NCBI RefSeq assembly: GCF_029258205.1
Contig: NZ_JARHZJ010000035.1
Location: forward strand, 1-43,312
Direction of reading: 5' to 3'
Source: Clostridium sp.
GTDB lineage: Bacteria > Bacillota > Clostridia > Clostridiales > Clostridiaceae
DNA length: 43,312 nt
The notes beneath the pieces were generated by a model that saw nothing but the letters and a program-made list of their open reading frames with translations, did not search any database and was not told the origin of the DNA. Shown here one piece after another: positions 8,915 through 16,321 of this stretch. A program made the translations under genes and the position numbers. The first letter of the stretch is position 1, and every line of letters begins with the position of its first letter.

Positions 8915-11305
8915 TTAATTTATTCCAAAAACCTTAGATACAACCACTGTCATATCATCCTTAGCCTTTCCTCCACTTAACTCCTTAGCTTTTTCTAAAA
9001 TAGCTATTGATAAATCTTTAGGCTGTCTATACTTAGTATTCTTTAAAAATTCAATTAACCATGTAGTATCAAAACTTCCATCATTTTTAACATCTAAAAT
9101 ACCATCACTTATACTAACTATTACATCACCATTTCCTACTTGCTTTTCAACAGTATCTACATCTGGCTCTTCTAAAACACCAAATGGAAGTGTATTTGAA
9201 TTTATAACTTCTACCTTATTTCCTCTCTTTATAAAGCTTTCTATAGCTCCAACTTTCATAAACTTAGCATTTCCAGTATATAAGTCTATTTTATTCATAT
9301 CTAATGTAGAAAATTTTTCATCTTCACTAAACTTTATACTCATAATTGCATTAACTGCATCAATAGCTATTTTTTCATCAAAACCAACTTCCATAAATTT
9401 CTCTATTATTTCTACAGAAACTTTACTTTCAATTCCTGCTTCTGGTCCTGAACCCATACCATCTGATATTACAGTTATATAATTCCCATCCTTTGTTCTA
9501 CCATATGAATATGAATCTCCAGTGAACTTTTCTCCCTCTTTTGTTGCAACTGCCACATGTGAATTAATATGATATTTAGGAGCTTCTTCAATAACTACCT
9601 CACACATATTACTTTTGCTATTTATATTACATACTTCACTTCCAATACTCATGTTTTTACCTATAGTTTCACTTATTATAGGAAGAACTACTTTTATACA
9701 AGCTTGAGATCCCATACAATTTTCCATTTGCATCTTGATTTTAATTCTTCCATTTTTATCGTTATAACATATTAAACTTCCAAAATTAATACCATATTTT
9801 AAAAGAGTTTTTTTGATACTTTTTTCTACATCAGTACATAGATGAAGCTCACTTCCAAATTCATCAACTATTTCACTAATTGTAACTGACATATTATTTA
9901 TATGATTAGATAATATTTTTCTTCCTTCTCCTAATCTACTTTTTAATGCTTCATTTACCATATAGATATTCATTATATCTTCTAAATTTTTCATTAGAGC
10001 ATATTTCTTTATGCATTTTTTTTCAAGCTCATGAGGAAAAGTTCCTGAATTATTTTCGTAATTTCTTATTAAATCAGAAAAAGCATTATATGTCTGATGA
10101 AGTTCTCTCTTCCAACACATATATCTCATATCACAGTCACTACAAGTTCTATCTGATAAATTTTCTACTAATGCATTTCCCTTATTTTTTATAGATAATT
10201 TATCATTACCAACTAAATTGTTTAATGACTTACCCATTATAGATAATACTTCAGTAAAATCTTTCAATCTTTCAGTTAATTCATCTTTAATTTCAGCGAA
10301 TCTAACTTCACTAAAATATCCAACTTTTTTATCTTTATTTATTTCTAAAGAAATTTTATTGTATATTTTTTTAGGAATTAAAAGAAATAATACTGTTCCA
10401 ACTATTGCTTCTATAAATGAAATATTATTAAAAACTCCAGAATATAAAGTTACTATTACAAAAATTATGTTAAATGATAAAGCTGTAAAAAGCTTTCCTG
10501 ACTCTCTAAATATCCCAGCAACTAAACCACAGGCTCCATAAATAGCTATGCTCTCCATAAGGTTTCCTGTAGCAAATCCTAATATTATCCCCATAGTTAT
10601 ACCTGCTCCAGCACCCATATTAGTATCTGAAATAAAAGCTAAAGCTATAATAAAAAGTATAGATGCTATATTTCTAAAGCTAATATCATATAGTGATATA
10701 GTTCCAATTCCAACTATTAATAAACATATAAATAGCTCTATACTCACAATTTCATCTATTGAAAAAAAATGTTGAGTATTTATTTCTGCTATACATTTTA
10801 ATGTATAGCTCACAACATAATATATAGGAAAAACTAATGCTGTTACTGAAATTGTACCTATTAAATGCAAAATTATATCTGAGCTTCCTGATAAAATCCC
10901 ATAAACAAATAATCCTAAAAATACAATAATAAAACTTGCTATATTTCTAGCCTTTTTATCTAGTTTACTCATAGAAATTATGGTAACTATAGTTGATATT
11001 ATTATATAAGCTGAAAAGTTACTAACCTTATTAAACAAGGTAATATAACCTACTATAACTCCTAAACTTGATGATAATATATATTTTTTTTCATAATTTG
11101 TTATTGCAATTAAATATGCTAATCCAAATGGAGCTAATACTTCAGCTACTCCAAATGTCATATCTAAATACACTCTACTTATTAACACACCTGCAATCAT
11201 AGTCATAACAAGCCCAATCTTAGAAGCTTCTATTTTCATATTATTTTTTACATTTTCTGAATCCTTTACTCTTTTGTAATTATCAATTTTAACTCCATAT
11301 TGCAT
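8915..11305 (-). CDS. spoIIE: Stage II sporulation protein E (PP2C-type phosphatase)
   Basis: Dephosphorylates the anti-anti-sigma factor SpoIIAA, releasing sigma-F in the forespore, and helps position the polar septum. The 796 residues show about ten hydrophobic membrane segments in the first 310, a central regulatory region containing the Cys cluster CSDCDMRYMCW, and a C-terminal PP2C domain. Metal-binding aspartates are in ISDGMGSG (Asp615), ISDGILD (Asp734) and KDDMT (783-784). The ATG at 11305 has GGAGG 7 bases upstream. Upstream is a promoter with the 21-base spacer expected of Spo0A-activated spoIIE. The adjoining tRNA cluster ends in its own terminator, so spoIIE is transcribed alone. 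Confidence 0.97.
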   Translation of the reverse strand: MQYGVKIDNYKRVKDSENVKNNMKIEASKIGLVMTMIAGVLISRVYLDMTFGVAEVLAPFGLAYLIAITNYEKKYILSSSLGVIVGYITLFNKVSNFSAYIIISTIVTIISMSKLDKKARNIASFIIVFLGLFVYGILSGSSDIILHLIGTISVTALVFPIYYVVSYTLKCIAEINTQHFFSIDEIVSIELFICLLIVGIGTISLYDISFRNIASILFIIALAFISDTNMGAGAGITMGIILGFATGNLMESIAIYGACGLVAGIFRESGKLFTALSFNIIFVIVTLYSGVFNNISFIEAIVGTVLFLLIPKKIYNKISLEINKDKKVGYFSEVRFAEIKDELTERLKDFTEVLSIMGKSLNNLVGNDKLSIKNKGNALVENLSDRTCSDCDMRYMCWKRELHQTYNAFSDLIRNYENNSGTFPHELEKKCIKKYALMKNLEDIMNIYMVNEALKSRLGEGRKILSNHINNMSVTISEIVDEFGSELHLCTDVEKSIKKTLLKYGINFGSLICYNDKNGRIKIKMQMENCMGSQACIKVVLPIISETIGKNMSIGSEVCNINSKSNMCEVVIEEAPKYHINSHVAVATKEGEKFTGDSYSYGRTKDGNYITVISDGMGSGPEAGIESKVSVEIIEKFMEVGFDEKIAIDAVNAIMSIKFSEDEKFSTLDMNKIDLYTGNAKFMKVGAIESFIKRGNKVEVINSNTLPFGVLEEPDVDTVEKQVGNGDVIVSISDGILDVKNDGSFDTTWLIEFLKNTKYRQPKDLSIAILEKAKELSGGKAKDDMTVVVSKVFGIN

Positions 11306-11600
11306 ATTTATCCTCCTAACCTTCTATCTTTATCAACATTATAGCAAGCTTTACAGGAAAAATTTGTAAATATGTAGATTAATATTTTATTTTTTTAAGA
11401 CATAATAAAACAAAAATTTGTTAAATTTATATTTTTTTATATAAATTCTATAATTTAATTCCCATTAAATTGTAAATCAATAGACTAACATCAATTTACA
11501 GAAATATATTATCTTTTTTAGACTTTATTAAAGATAATTTTTGTTGAATAAAGTATCTTTTTATCTGTAAAAAGATACTTATATATTAAAGAAAAACAAA
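11306..11600. other. Non-coding gap between spoIIE and the tRNA cluster, with stem-loops
   Basis: No protein gene. Besides the spoIIE promoter it holds a perfect 12-bp stem-loop at 11551-11580 (AAGTATCTTTTT and its complement, loop ATCTGT). A 9-bp stem pairs ATTATCTTT (about 11508) with AAAGATAAT (about 11530). Both lie just past the tRNA terminator. The function is unknown; they may be backup terminators or a small RNA. Confidence 0.5.
11338..11370 (-). promoter_or_regulatory. Spo0A-type promoter of spoIIE with 21-base spacer
   Basis: Minus strand: TTTACA (11365-11370), exactly 21 bases, then TATAAT (11338-11343), 33 bases before the ATG. In B. subtilis, spoIIE and spoIIG use sigma-A hexamers with abnormally long 21-22-base spacing and need Spo0A~P. 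A weak 0A-box-like TGTCTTA (minus strand, 11396-11402; 5 of 7 to TGTCGAA) lies upstream. Spo0A control is inferred by analogy. Confidence 0.65.
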
Positions 11601-11629
11601 AAAACTCATCTTATGATAAGATGAGTTTT
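11601..11629 (-). terminator. Terminator of the tRNA cluster
   Basis: A perfect 13-bp stem, AAAACTCATCTTA (11601-11613) and its complement (11617-11629), with a 3-base loop. On the minus strand it starts at the last base of the CCA end of tRNA-Leu and is followed by a T-rich run. Confidence 0.88.
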
Positions 11630-11718
11630 GGTGCCGAAGACCGGAATCGAACCGGTACGATGTGTTAGCATCGCAGGATTTTAAGTCCTGTGCGTCTGCC
11701 AGTTCCGCCACTTCGGCA
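11629..11718 (-). tRNA. tRNA-Leu (anticodon TAA), copy 2
   Basis: A 90-base gene with encoded CCA. Acceptor arms TGCCGAAG and CTTCGGCA pair, the anticodon loop is CTTAAAA (anticodon TAA, reading UUA), there is a long variable arm typical of class II tRNA-Leu, and the T-loop is GGTTCGATTCC. It is last in the cluster Leu-fMet-Met-Leu. It differs from copy 1 only by a compensated pair in the variable arm (A-T here, G-C there). Confidence 0.97.
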
Positions 11719-11733
11719 TATATTAAGTTTAAA

Positions 11734-11810
11734 TGGTAGCGGGAACAAGATTCGAACTTGCGACCCTTCGGGTATGAACCGAATGCTCTAGCCAACTGAG
11801 CTATCCCGCC
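11734..11810 (-). tRNA. tRNA-Met (anticodon CAT), elongator
   Basis: A 77-base gene with encoded CCA. The acceptor starts GGCGGGA and pairs with TCCCGCT. The anticodon loop is TTCATAC on a TTCGG/CCGAA stem, matching Bacillus elongator tRNA-Met. It lacks the three consecutive G-C pairs of the initiator, and its loop differs from the CTCATAA expected for tRNA-Ile2. Confidence 0.93.
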
Positions 11811-11813
11811 ATG

Positions 11814-11889
<76 letters not shown>

Positions 11890-11895
11890 ATGTTG

Positions 11896-11985
11896 TGGTG
11901 CCGAAGACCGGAATCGAACCGGTACGGTGTGTTAGCACCGCAGGATTTTAAGTCCTGTGCGTCTGCCAGTTCCGCCACTTCGGCA
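11896..11985 (-). tRNA. tRNA-Leu (anticodon TAA), copy 1
   Basis: First gene of the cluster, 90 bases with CCA. Same acceptor, anticodon loop CTTAAAA and T-arm as copy 2. The variable-arm stem reads GGTG/CACC instead of GATG/CATC. The consensus promoter lies 30-58 bases upstream. Confidence 0.97.
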
Positions 11986-12014
11986 TGTCATCGTGTTTCC
12001 CAACGACAAGATTT

Positions 12015-12043
12015 ATTATACATAAGCACAAGCACACTGTCAA
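12015..12043 (-). promoter_or_regulatory. Consensus promoter of the tRNA cluster
   Basis: Minus strand: TTGACA (12038-12043), a 17-base spacer, TATAAT (12015-12020), a perfect sigma-A match. The leader to the first tRNA is about 22 bases. Confidence 0.9.
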
Positions 12044-12245
12044 CATATTTTTTAAAGTTTTTTATAAAATTTATTATAAATATTAATGAACCCTCATGTA
12101 ATCTAGAATACAGCTAAAAACCATACACCTTTCTAAATTAAACCTAAAAATAATTAAAATAAAAGTTTTTTATCATAACCTATATATTATTGAAATTCTA
12201 TTTTAAACCAGTGTTAACTTCTCTACACATACAAAATATAAATTT

Positions 12246-12276
12246 AAAATCCCTTAGAGTATATCTAAGGGATTTT
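12246..12276 (-). terminator. Terminator hairpin after yabR
   Basis: AAAATCCCTTA (12246-12256) and its perfect complement (12266-12276), an 11-bp stem with a 9-base loop, 8 bases past the stop of the S1-domain gene. The T stretch after it is interrupted, so it is a moderate terminator. Confidence 0.65.
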
Positions 12277-12284
12277 AACAAATA

Positions 12285-12689
12285 TTATATTGATTTTCTT
12301 TTTCTTTGTTTAACATCCTGATGTTTTTTTACATCTTGAAGTCTTTCTTCACTATCCTTTAAAAACTTTGACATTATATCTTCAAAATTTTGTTTTGGCT
12401 TAGCTTTCTTTTCATTATTCCAATCAAAATCTGCAGGTTTAACAGATTTCTTCTTTGGTGGCATAGCTTGCTTTATTGATAAGCTTATTTTGCCTTTATC
12501 ATCAACTGATATTACTTTCACTTTAACTTTGTCATCTTCTTTAAGATGCTCTCTTATATCTTTAACATAAGTATCTGCTACTTCAGATATATGAACTAAA
12601 CCTGTCTTTCCTTCCACCTCAACAAACGCACCAAAGTTTGTGATGTTAATTATTCTACCCTCTAATATGTTTCCTGCCATTAAGGTCAT
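12285..12689 (-). CDS. yabR: S1-domain RNA-binding protein (YabR-like)
   Basis: A 134-residue protein with one S1 OB-fold domain (about 4-75): GNILEGRIINITNFGAFVEV, then GLVHISEVAD, then VKVKVISVDDKGKISLSIK. A highly basic, lysine-rich tail follows (about 78-134, ending KQRKRKSI). S1 domains bind single-stranded RNA; YabR homologues are general-stress-like proteins encoded after divIC in Firmicutes, exactly the position seen here. The exact role is not established. The first ATG (12689) has AGGAGG 12 bases upstream; the internal ATG three codons later is farther away, so I keep the first. It is last in the yabP-yabQ-divIC-yabR series. Confidence 0.9.
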   Translation of the reverse strand: MTLMAGNILEGRIINITNFGAFVEVEGKTGLVHISEVADTYVKDIREHLKEDDKVKVKVISVDDKGKISLSIKQAMPPKKKSVKPADFDWNNEKKAKPKQNFEDIMSKFLKDSEERLQDVKKHQDVKQRKRKSI

Positions 12690-12748
12690 GTTTAAAAGTT
12701 TCCTCCTTAAATTTATAAATAAAATATATGTTATTTTTAATAATAACC

Positions 12749-13069
12749 TTATTTATTCTGATTGTTTTTTACTTCAGAATTATTTTGCTTATCTTGAGGT
12801 GAATCTGAGTTAGTAATAACCTTCTCGCCTTCCTTAATCATACCTAATCTTTCTCTAGCCATTCTCTCTATGTATTCGTCTGTTGAAGATTGGTTTACCT
12901 CATCTTGTAACTTCTTATTTTTATCTTGAAGCTCATTAAGCTGAGTTTGCTTAGCTTCTATGTCTTTTTTTATTTTGTTCATTGTAAGTTCTTGTCTAAC
13001 ATAAGAAATAACTAATATAGCAATTAATATAATTATTACCATATTTTTTAGATTCATTCTTTTTTTCAC
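12749..13069 (-). CDS. divIC: Septum formation initiator, DivIC/FtsB family
   Basis: A small bitopic division protein that, with FtsL and DivIB, stabilises the divisome at the septum. From the chosen start it has 106 residues: a short basic cytoplasmic tail (KKRMNLKN), one membrane helix (about 9-22), an extracellular coiled coil (about 28-62, rich in K, Q, E and L), and the family motif EYIERMARERLGMIKEGE. The last 30 residues are polar, Asn/Gln/Lys-rich and probably disordered. I prefer the GTG at 13069, which has GGGGG 7 bases upstream, over the longer ATG frame from 13141, which lacks a ribosome site and would add an unlikely extension. Confidence 0.88.
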   Translation of the reverse strand: MKKRMNLKNMVIIILIAILVISYVRQELTMNKIKKDIEAKQTQLNELQDKNKKLQDEVNQSSTDEYIERMARERLGMIKEGEKVITNSDSPQDKQNNSEVKNNQNK

Positions 13070-13164
13070 TCTTATACCCCCATACTTGAAACGGTACGAT
13101 ATAAGTCTATTGTAAACACTATTATAGCTTAATTCAAGCAATTTTTACCTCATGAATTAACTTT

Positions 13165-13539
13165 TTAATTCGTAAATGTATTTTTAAATGCATATCTTAT
13201 ATTTTTCAATATTATTCTTAGATTCTTTAATAGTATAGCTAGAATTTTATGTTGCATTTTTCTAAAATATTTAGATAATGTTTTTAAATAAATAACTAAA
13301 GTTATTCCCATAAACACATATACATATACACCTAAAAGTGCATAATTATATTTTAGTAAAAATACAAATACAATTAAACTACACCATACCCAAAATAATA
13401 TATCTTCAATTGTTATTAATATTTTATTTTTACAAACTCCCCTAAATTCTCTATAAATATCAAATAAAAATCCAATTATTATTCCAGATAATATTGCAAA
13501 AATAACAATTTTAAATTGAATAGTTATATCTAAAAGCAT
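13165..13539 (-). CDS. yabQ: Spore cortex biosynthesis protein YabQ
   Basis: An integral membrane protein needed for spore cortex formation in B. subtilis. About 124 residues with four hydrophobic helices: roughly 10-27, 44-62, 67-82 and 98-110. The motif GFLFDIYREFRG after the first helix and the EDILFWVWC stretch are family hallmarks. The tail is basic. The ATG at 13539 has AGGTGG 5 bases upstream; a GTG three codons earlier lacks a site. The yabP stop codon lies within this ribosome site, so yabP and yabQ are tightly coupled. Confidence 0.9.
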   Translation of the reverse strand: MLLDITIQFKIVIFAILSGIIIGFLFDIYREFRGVCKNKILITIEDILFWVWCSLIVFVFLLKYNYALLGVYVYVFMGITLVIYLKTLSKYFRKMQHKILAILLKNLRIILKNIRYAFKNTFTN

Positions 13540-13548
13540 ATCTCCCAC

Positions 13549-13848
13549 CTATTTAAATATTTTAGAAAGTAATTTTATATTTCTTTTACGCTTATTTTTT
13601 TTATTTAAGTAATCAATATTACTAATAAATCCTCCTATTATAACCTCCCCATTTTGAACATCTAATTTATTCATCTTTAATTCAGATCCCTTTATTAGTA
13701 ATGGGCCTAAATCTGTTTTCAAACTTATTTTTTCTTCGTCAAAGTTTATAACTTCATTTACCCCTGTAACGGATAAAATTTTTCTATTTTCTAAAGATAA
13801 ATTGCTTGTACCTTTTATTGTTTTATTTTCATCTTTTTTATCAGTCAT
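13549..13848 (-). CDS. yabP: Sporulation protein YabP
   Basis: A small protein of the YabP/YqfC family required for spore cortex assembly in B. subtilis, where yabP and yabQ are mother-cell genes. From the ATG at 13848 (AGGAGG 7 bases upstream) it has 99 residues. The signature NRKILSVTGVNEVINFDEEKI, which runs one residue past what I can quote safely as a motif, falls in the first half (about 19-39), then LGPLLIKGSELK. An in-frame ATG at 13899 would add 17 hydrophobic residues but has no ribosome site. A perfect palindrome upstream separates it from rqcP, so yabP probably has its own promoter, which I could not identify. Confidence 0.88.
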   Translation of the reverse strand: MTDKKDENKTIKGTSNLSLENRKILSVTGVNEVINFDEEKISLKTDLGPLLIKGSELKMNKLDVQNGEVIIGGFISNIDYLNKKNKRKRNIKLLSKIFK

Positions 13849-13910
13849 AAGAAAGCCTCCTATGTAAAAAAATATTTTCCCTAACTTATGATTATTCATC
13901 TTTACTCAAA

Positions 13911-13952
13911 AAAATGACTAATATAATTTTTAAAAATTATATTAGTCATTTT
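13911..13952 (-). terminator. Perfect palindrome, terminator after rqcP
   Basis: A 42-base perfect palindrome: AAAATGACTAATATAATTTTT (13911-13931, 21 bases, described by arms) and its exact complement (13932-13952). It lies 27 bases past the rqcP stop, with T runs on both sides. It would isolate rqcP from yabP. Confidence 0.75.
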
Positions 13953-13979
13953 TAATAATAAAGTTTTAAGTTAACCATA

Positions 13980-14240
13980 TTATTCTTTATCTTCTTCGCC
14001 TTCTAGTATCTCATACATCTCTTTAGCGTTTTCTTTTCTAACATGTTCAGCAATGTTTATAACTCTTGCTTTTAAATTTCTGTTTCCAAATAATATTTCT
14101 ATTACATCACCTTCTTTTATATCATTTGAAGGTTTTGCAACTTTTCCATTTATTATTACTCTACCACTTTCACAAGCTTCCTTAGCAACTGTTCTTCTTT
14201 TAATTATTCTAGAAACTTTTAAATACTTATCTAATCTCAT
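13980..14240 (-). CDS. rqcP: RqcP/YabO S4-domain ribosome quality control factor
   Basis: An 86-residue S4 RNA-binding protein (MRLDKYLKVSRIIKRRT, then GRVIINGKVAKPSNDIKEGDVIEI). B. subtilis RqcP (YabO, at the same chromosomal position) works with RqcH on obstructed 60S-like large subunits to add C-terminal alanine tails to stalled peptides. HslR-type heat-shock proteins are close relatives, but the position between hup and yabP argues for RqcP. The ATG at 14240 has AAAGGAGG 7 bases upstream. Only about 40 bases separate it from the hup terminator, so either a weak promoter there or read-through from hup drives it. Confidence 0.92.
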   Translation of the reverse strand: MRLDKYLKVSRIIKRRTVAKEACESGRVIINGKVAKPSNDIKEGDVIEILFGNRNLKARVINIAEHVRKENAKEMYEILEGEEDKE

Positions 14241-14282
14241 AGGACATCCTCCTTTATTTTAAAGAAACTTCATTAATTGATA

Positions 14283-14314
14283 AAAAAAGCCCGAGTAATA
14301 ACTCGGGCTTTTTT
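14283..14314 (-). terminator. Rho-independent terminator of hup
   Basis: A-run plus AGCCCGAGT (14288-14296), loop AATA, ACTCGGGCT (14301-14309) plus T-run. A GC-rich 9-bp core extended by A-T pairs; a textbook terminator. Confidence 0.92.
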
Positions 14315-14348
14315 AAAGTTAAATTAACAAAACTTAAAATATCTAAAA

Positions 14349-14624
14349 TTAAGCGTTAACTCTTTCTTTTAACTCTTTACCTGGTTTGAATACAGGAGCT
14401 ATTGAAGCAGGTATTTTTATAACTTCTTTAGTTCTTGGATTTCTTCCTTCTCTTTCAGCTCTTACTCTAGTTTCAAAAGTTCCGAATCCAACTAATTGAA
14501 CTTTATCACCATTTTCTAGAGTTTCGCTAACGCTTTCTATGAATGCTTTTAAAGCTAATTCAGCATCTTTTTTAGTTAAGTTGCTTTTTTCAGCCATGCT
14601 TGTTATTAATTCTGCTTTATTCAC
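14349..14624 (-). CDS. hup: DNA-binding protein HU
   Basis: A 91-residue histone-like protein that bends and compacts nucleoid DNA as a dimer. It begins MNKAELITSMAEKSNLTKK. The beta-arm region contains GFGTFETRVRAEREGRNP and TKEVIKIPASIAPVFKPGK, the standard HU signature with the DNA-intercalating proline. The start is GTG at 14624 with AAGGAGG 7 bases upstream. It has its own good promoter (14714-14742) and a strong terminator. In B. subtilis hbs is elsewhere, so HU is an insertion into the yabN-yabO neighbourhood, as in other clostridia. Confidence 0.97.
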   Translation of the reverse strand: MNKAELITSMAEKSNLTKKDAELALKAFIESVSETLENGDKVQLVGFGTFETRVRAEREGRNPRTKEVIKIPASIAPVFKPGKELKERVNA

Positions 14625-14713
14625 TTTTACATCCTCCTTAAAATTCCAGTTAGTTTACTGCAATAATTGTTTACCAGTTATCAAAATGAACTAGTATCAA
14701 CTTATATTATCAT

Positions 14714-14742
14714 AATATATATTTCTTTCTTTGTATAGTCAA
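14714..14742 (-). promoter_or_regulatory. Promoter of hup
   Basis: Minus strand: TTGACT (14737-14742), 17 bases, TATATT (14714-14719); each hexamer is 5 of 6. The leader is about 85 bases. Confidence 0.7.
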
Positions 14743-14840
14743 TACTTTCAATTTTTACCCTAAAAATACTGATATTTTTGCATTTTTTTTAAAATTTATG
14801 CTTTTTTTAATTTTAATAAGCCATAAATTAATAAAAACAC

Positions 14841-16292
14841 TTATTTTTCACTTGTTTTAGCCTCTTCCCATAGTTTATCCATCTCTTCTAAAGTCATATC
14901 CTTTAAATTCTTATTGTTTTTTATTGCTTGATTTTCAATATAAGAGAATCTATTTATAAATTTTTTAATTGTCTTATCTAAAGCTAGTTCTCCATCAACT
15001 TCTAAGAATCTTGCTACATTTATACAAGCAAAAAGTAAGTCACCTACTTCACCTTCTATTATTGACTTGTCTTCACAATTATAAACCTCTTTTATCTCAT
15101 TTAATTCCTCTTTTACCTTATCCATAGCACAATTTACATCATCCCAGTCAAAACCTACCTTTTTAGCTTTCTTTTGAACCTTATAAGCTCTTGTTGTAGC
15201 TGGAAGAGATTTAGCTATGTTTTTCATTTCTTCTGATAGAGTTTTTATACCTTTTTCTTCTTTCTTAATTTCATCCCAATTTACTAAAACTTGCTCTGAA
15301 GTATTTAATTCTTCATTTCCAAAGACATGAGGATGTCTATTTATCATTTTATTTGATATTCCACCTATTACATCAATAATATCAAAATATCCATCTTCTT
15401 TACCTATAGAAGCATGGAAAACAACTTGAAGCAAAACATCACCAAGCTCTTCTATTAAAGCATCCTCATCTTCATTTTCAATAGCATCAATTACTTCGTA
15501 GCATTCTTCTAAAAGAGCACTTTTTAAACTCTCATGAGTTTGCTCCCTATCCCAAGGACATCCACCTGGATTTCTTAAGGTTTCTATAATATCTAATAAA
15601 TCTTGAAAATCCTTTTTATTTCCTAAATCTTTAGGTATATATATTGAAGTTAAATAATCTATATCTTCTTGCCAATCTAATTCATATAAAGATATTTTTC
15701 TTATACTCTCTAAACCTTCAACTCCAGCTGCTCTTACAAATATTATTTCAGTATCATCTTCATACCCTTCTAAAAGTTTTAACTTAACTTCTGAAGCTAT
15801 GAAATTATTATAAACTTGAGTTATTATAGTTCCAACACGCTTATCTAATATTTGATTTTTCATGTCAAAGGCATCAATTATTTTTACACCCTCTATTGGA
15901 TCTACTTGCAGAGCTTCCATCATAGCATCTACAAAGCTAACTGCTGGCAATACTTCATACTCAATATTATTTTGTTTGCATAATTCAATTAAATTAACCA
16001 CAGATTTTTCTGCCACTAAAGGATGACCTGGTACTGCATATATTAAATCTTCATCATCATTAATTTTAGTTATTAAATCCTCTGCAATATATTTATATAC
16101 ATCATCAAAGCTATCATATCTTTCATATGCATGATCATACGATTCAAACTTAATCCCTTCATCTTTTAAGAAATCCACTGTAGGATGTTTTTCTGTTCTA
16201 AAATATATATTTTTATTGTTTTTTAATTCTTTTAAAGCACCTATTGTTAATGCTTCATAGGCACCTGGCCCTAGACCCATTATCTTAAGCAT
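14841..16292 (-). CDS. mazG: Fused tetrapyrrole-methylase-like / MazG pyrophosphohydrolase (YabN)
   Basis: A two-domain protein of 483 residues. The N-terminal half (about 1-220) resembles SAM-dependent tetrapyrrole methylases: GLGPGAYEALTIGA at the start and YAVPGHPLVAEKSV. The C-terminal part (about 235-480) is MazG: GGCPWDREQTHESLKSALLEE (runs just over a motif length), with EECYEVIDAIE and EELGDVLLQVVFHA as the metal-binding helices. MazG hydrolyses NTPs to NMP and pyrophosphate and is thought to clean non-canonical nucleotides. The methylase half probably does not act on tetrapyrroles. The ATG at 16292 lies 29 bases after the spoVB stop, as in B. subtilis. Confidence 0.94.
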   Translation of the reverse strand: MLKIMGLGPGAYEALTIGALKELKNNKNIYFRTEKHPTVDFLKDEGIKFESYDHAYERYDSFDDVYKYIAEDLITKINDDEDLIYAVPGHPLVAEKSVVNLIELCKQNNIEYEVLPAVSFVDAMMEALQVDPIEGVKIIDAFDMKNQILDKRVGTIITQVYNNFIASEVKLKLLEGYEDDTEIIFVRAAGVEGLESIRKISLYELDWQEDIDYLTSIYIPKDLGNKKDFQDLLDIIETLRNPGGCPWDREQTHESLKSALLEECYEVIDAIENEDEDALIEELGDVLLQVVFHASIGKEDGYFDIIDVIGGISNKMINRHPHVFGNEELNTSEQVLVNWDEIKKEEKGIKTLSEEMKNIAKSLPATTRAYKVQKKAKKVGFDWDDVNCAMDKVKEELNEIKEVYNCEDKSIIEGEVGDLLFACINVARFLEVDGELALDKTIKKFINRFSYIENQAIKNNKNLKDMTLEEMDKLWEEAKTSEK

Positions 16293-16321
16293 TCCATATT
16301 CTCCTTCGCAACATATAAAAA

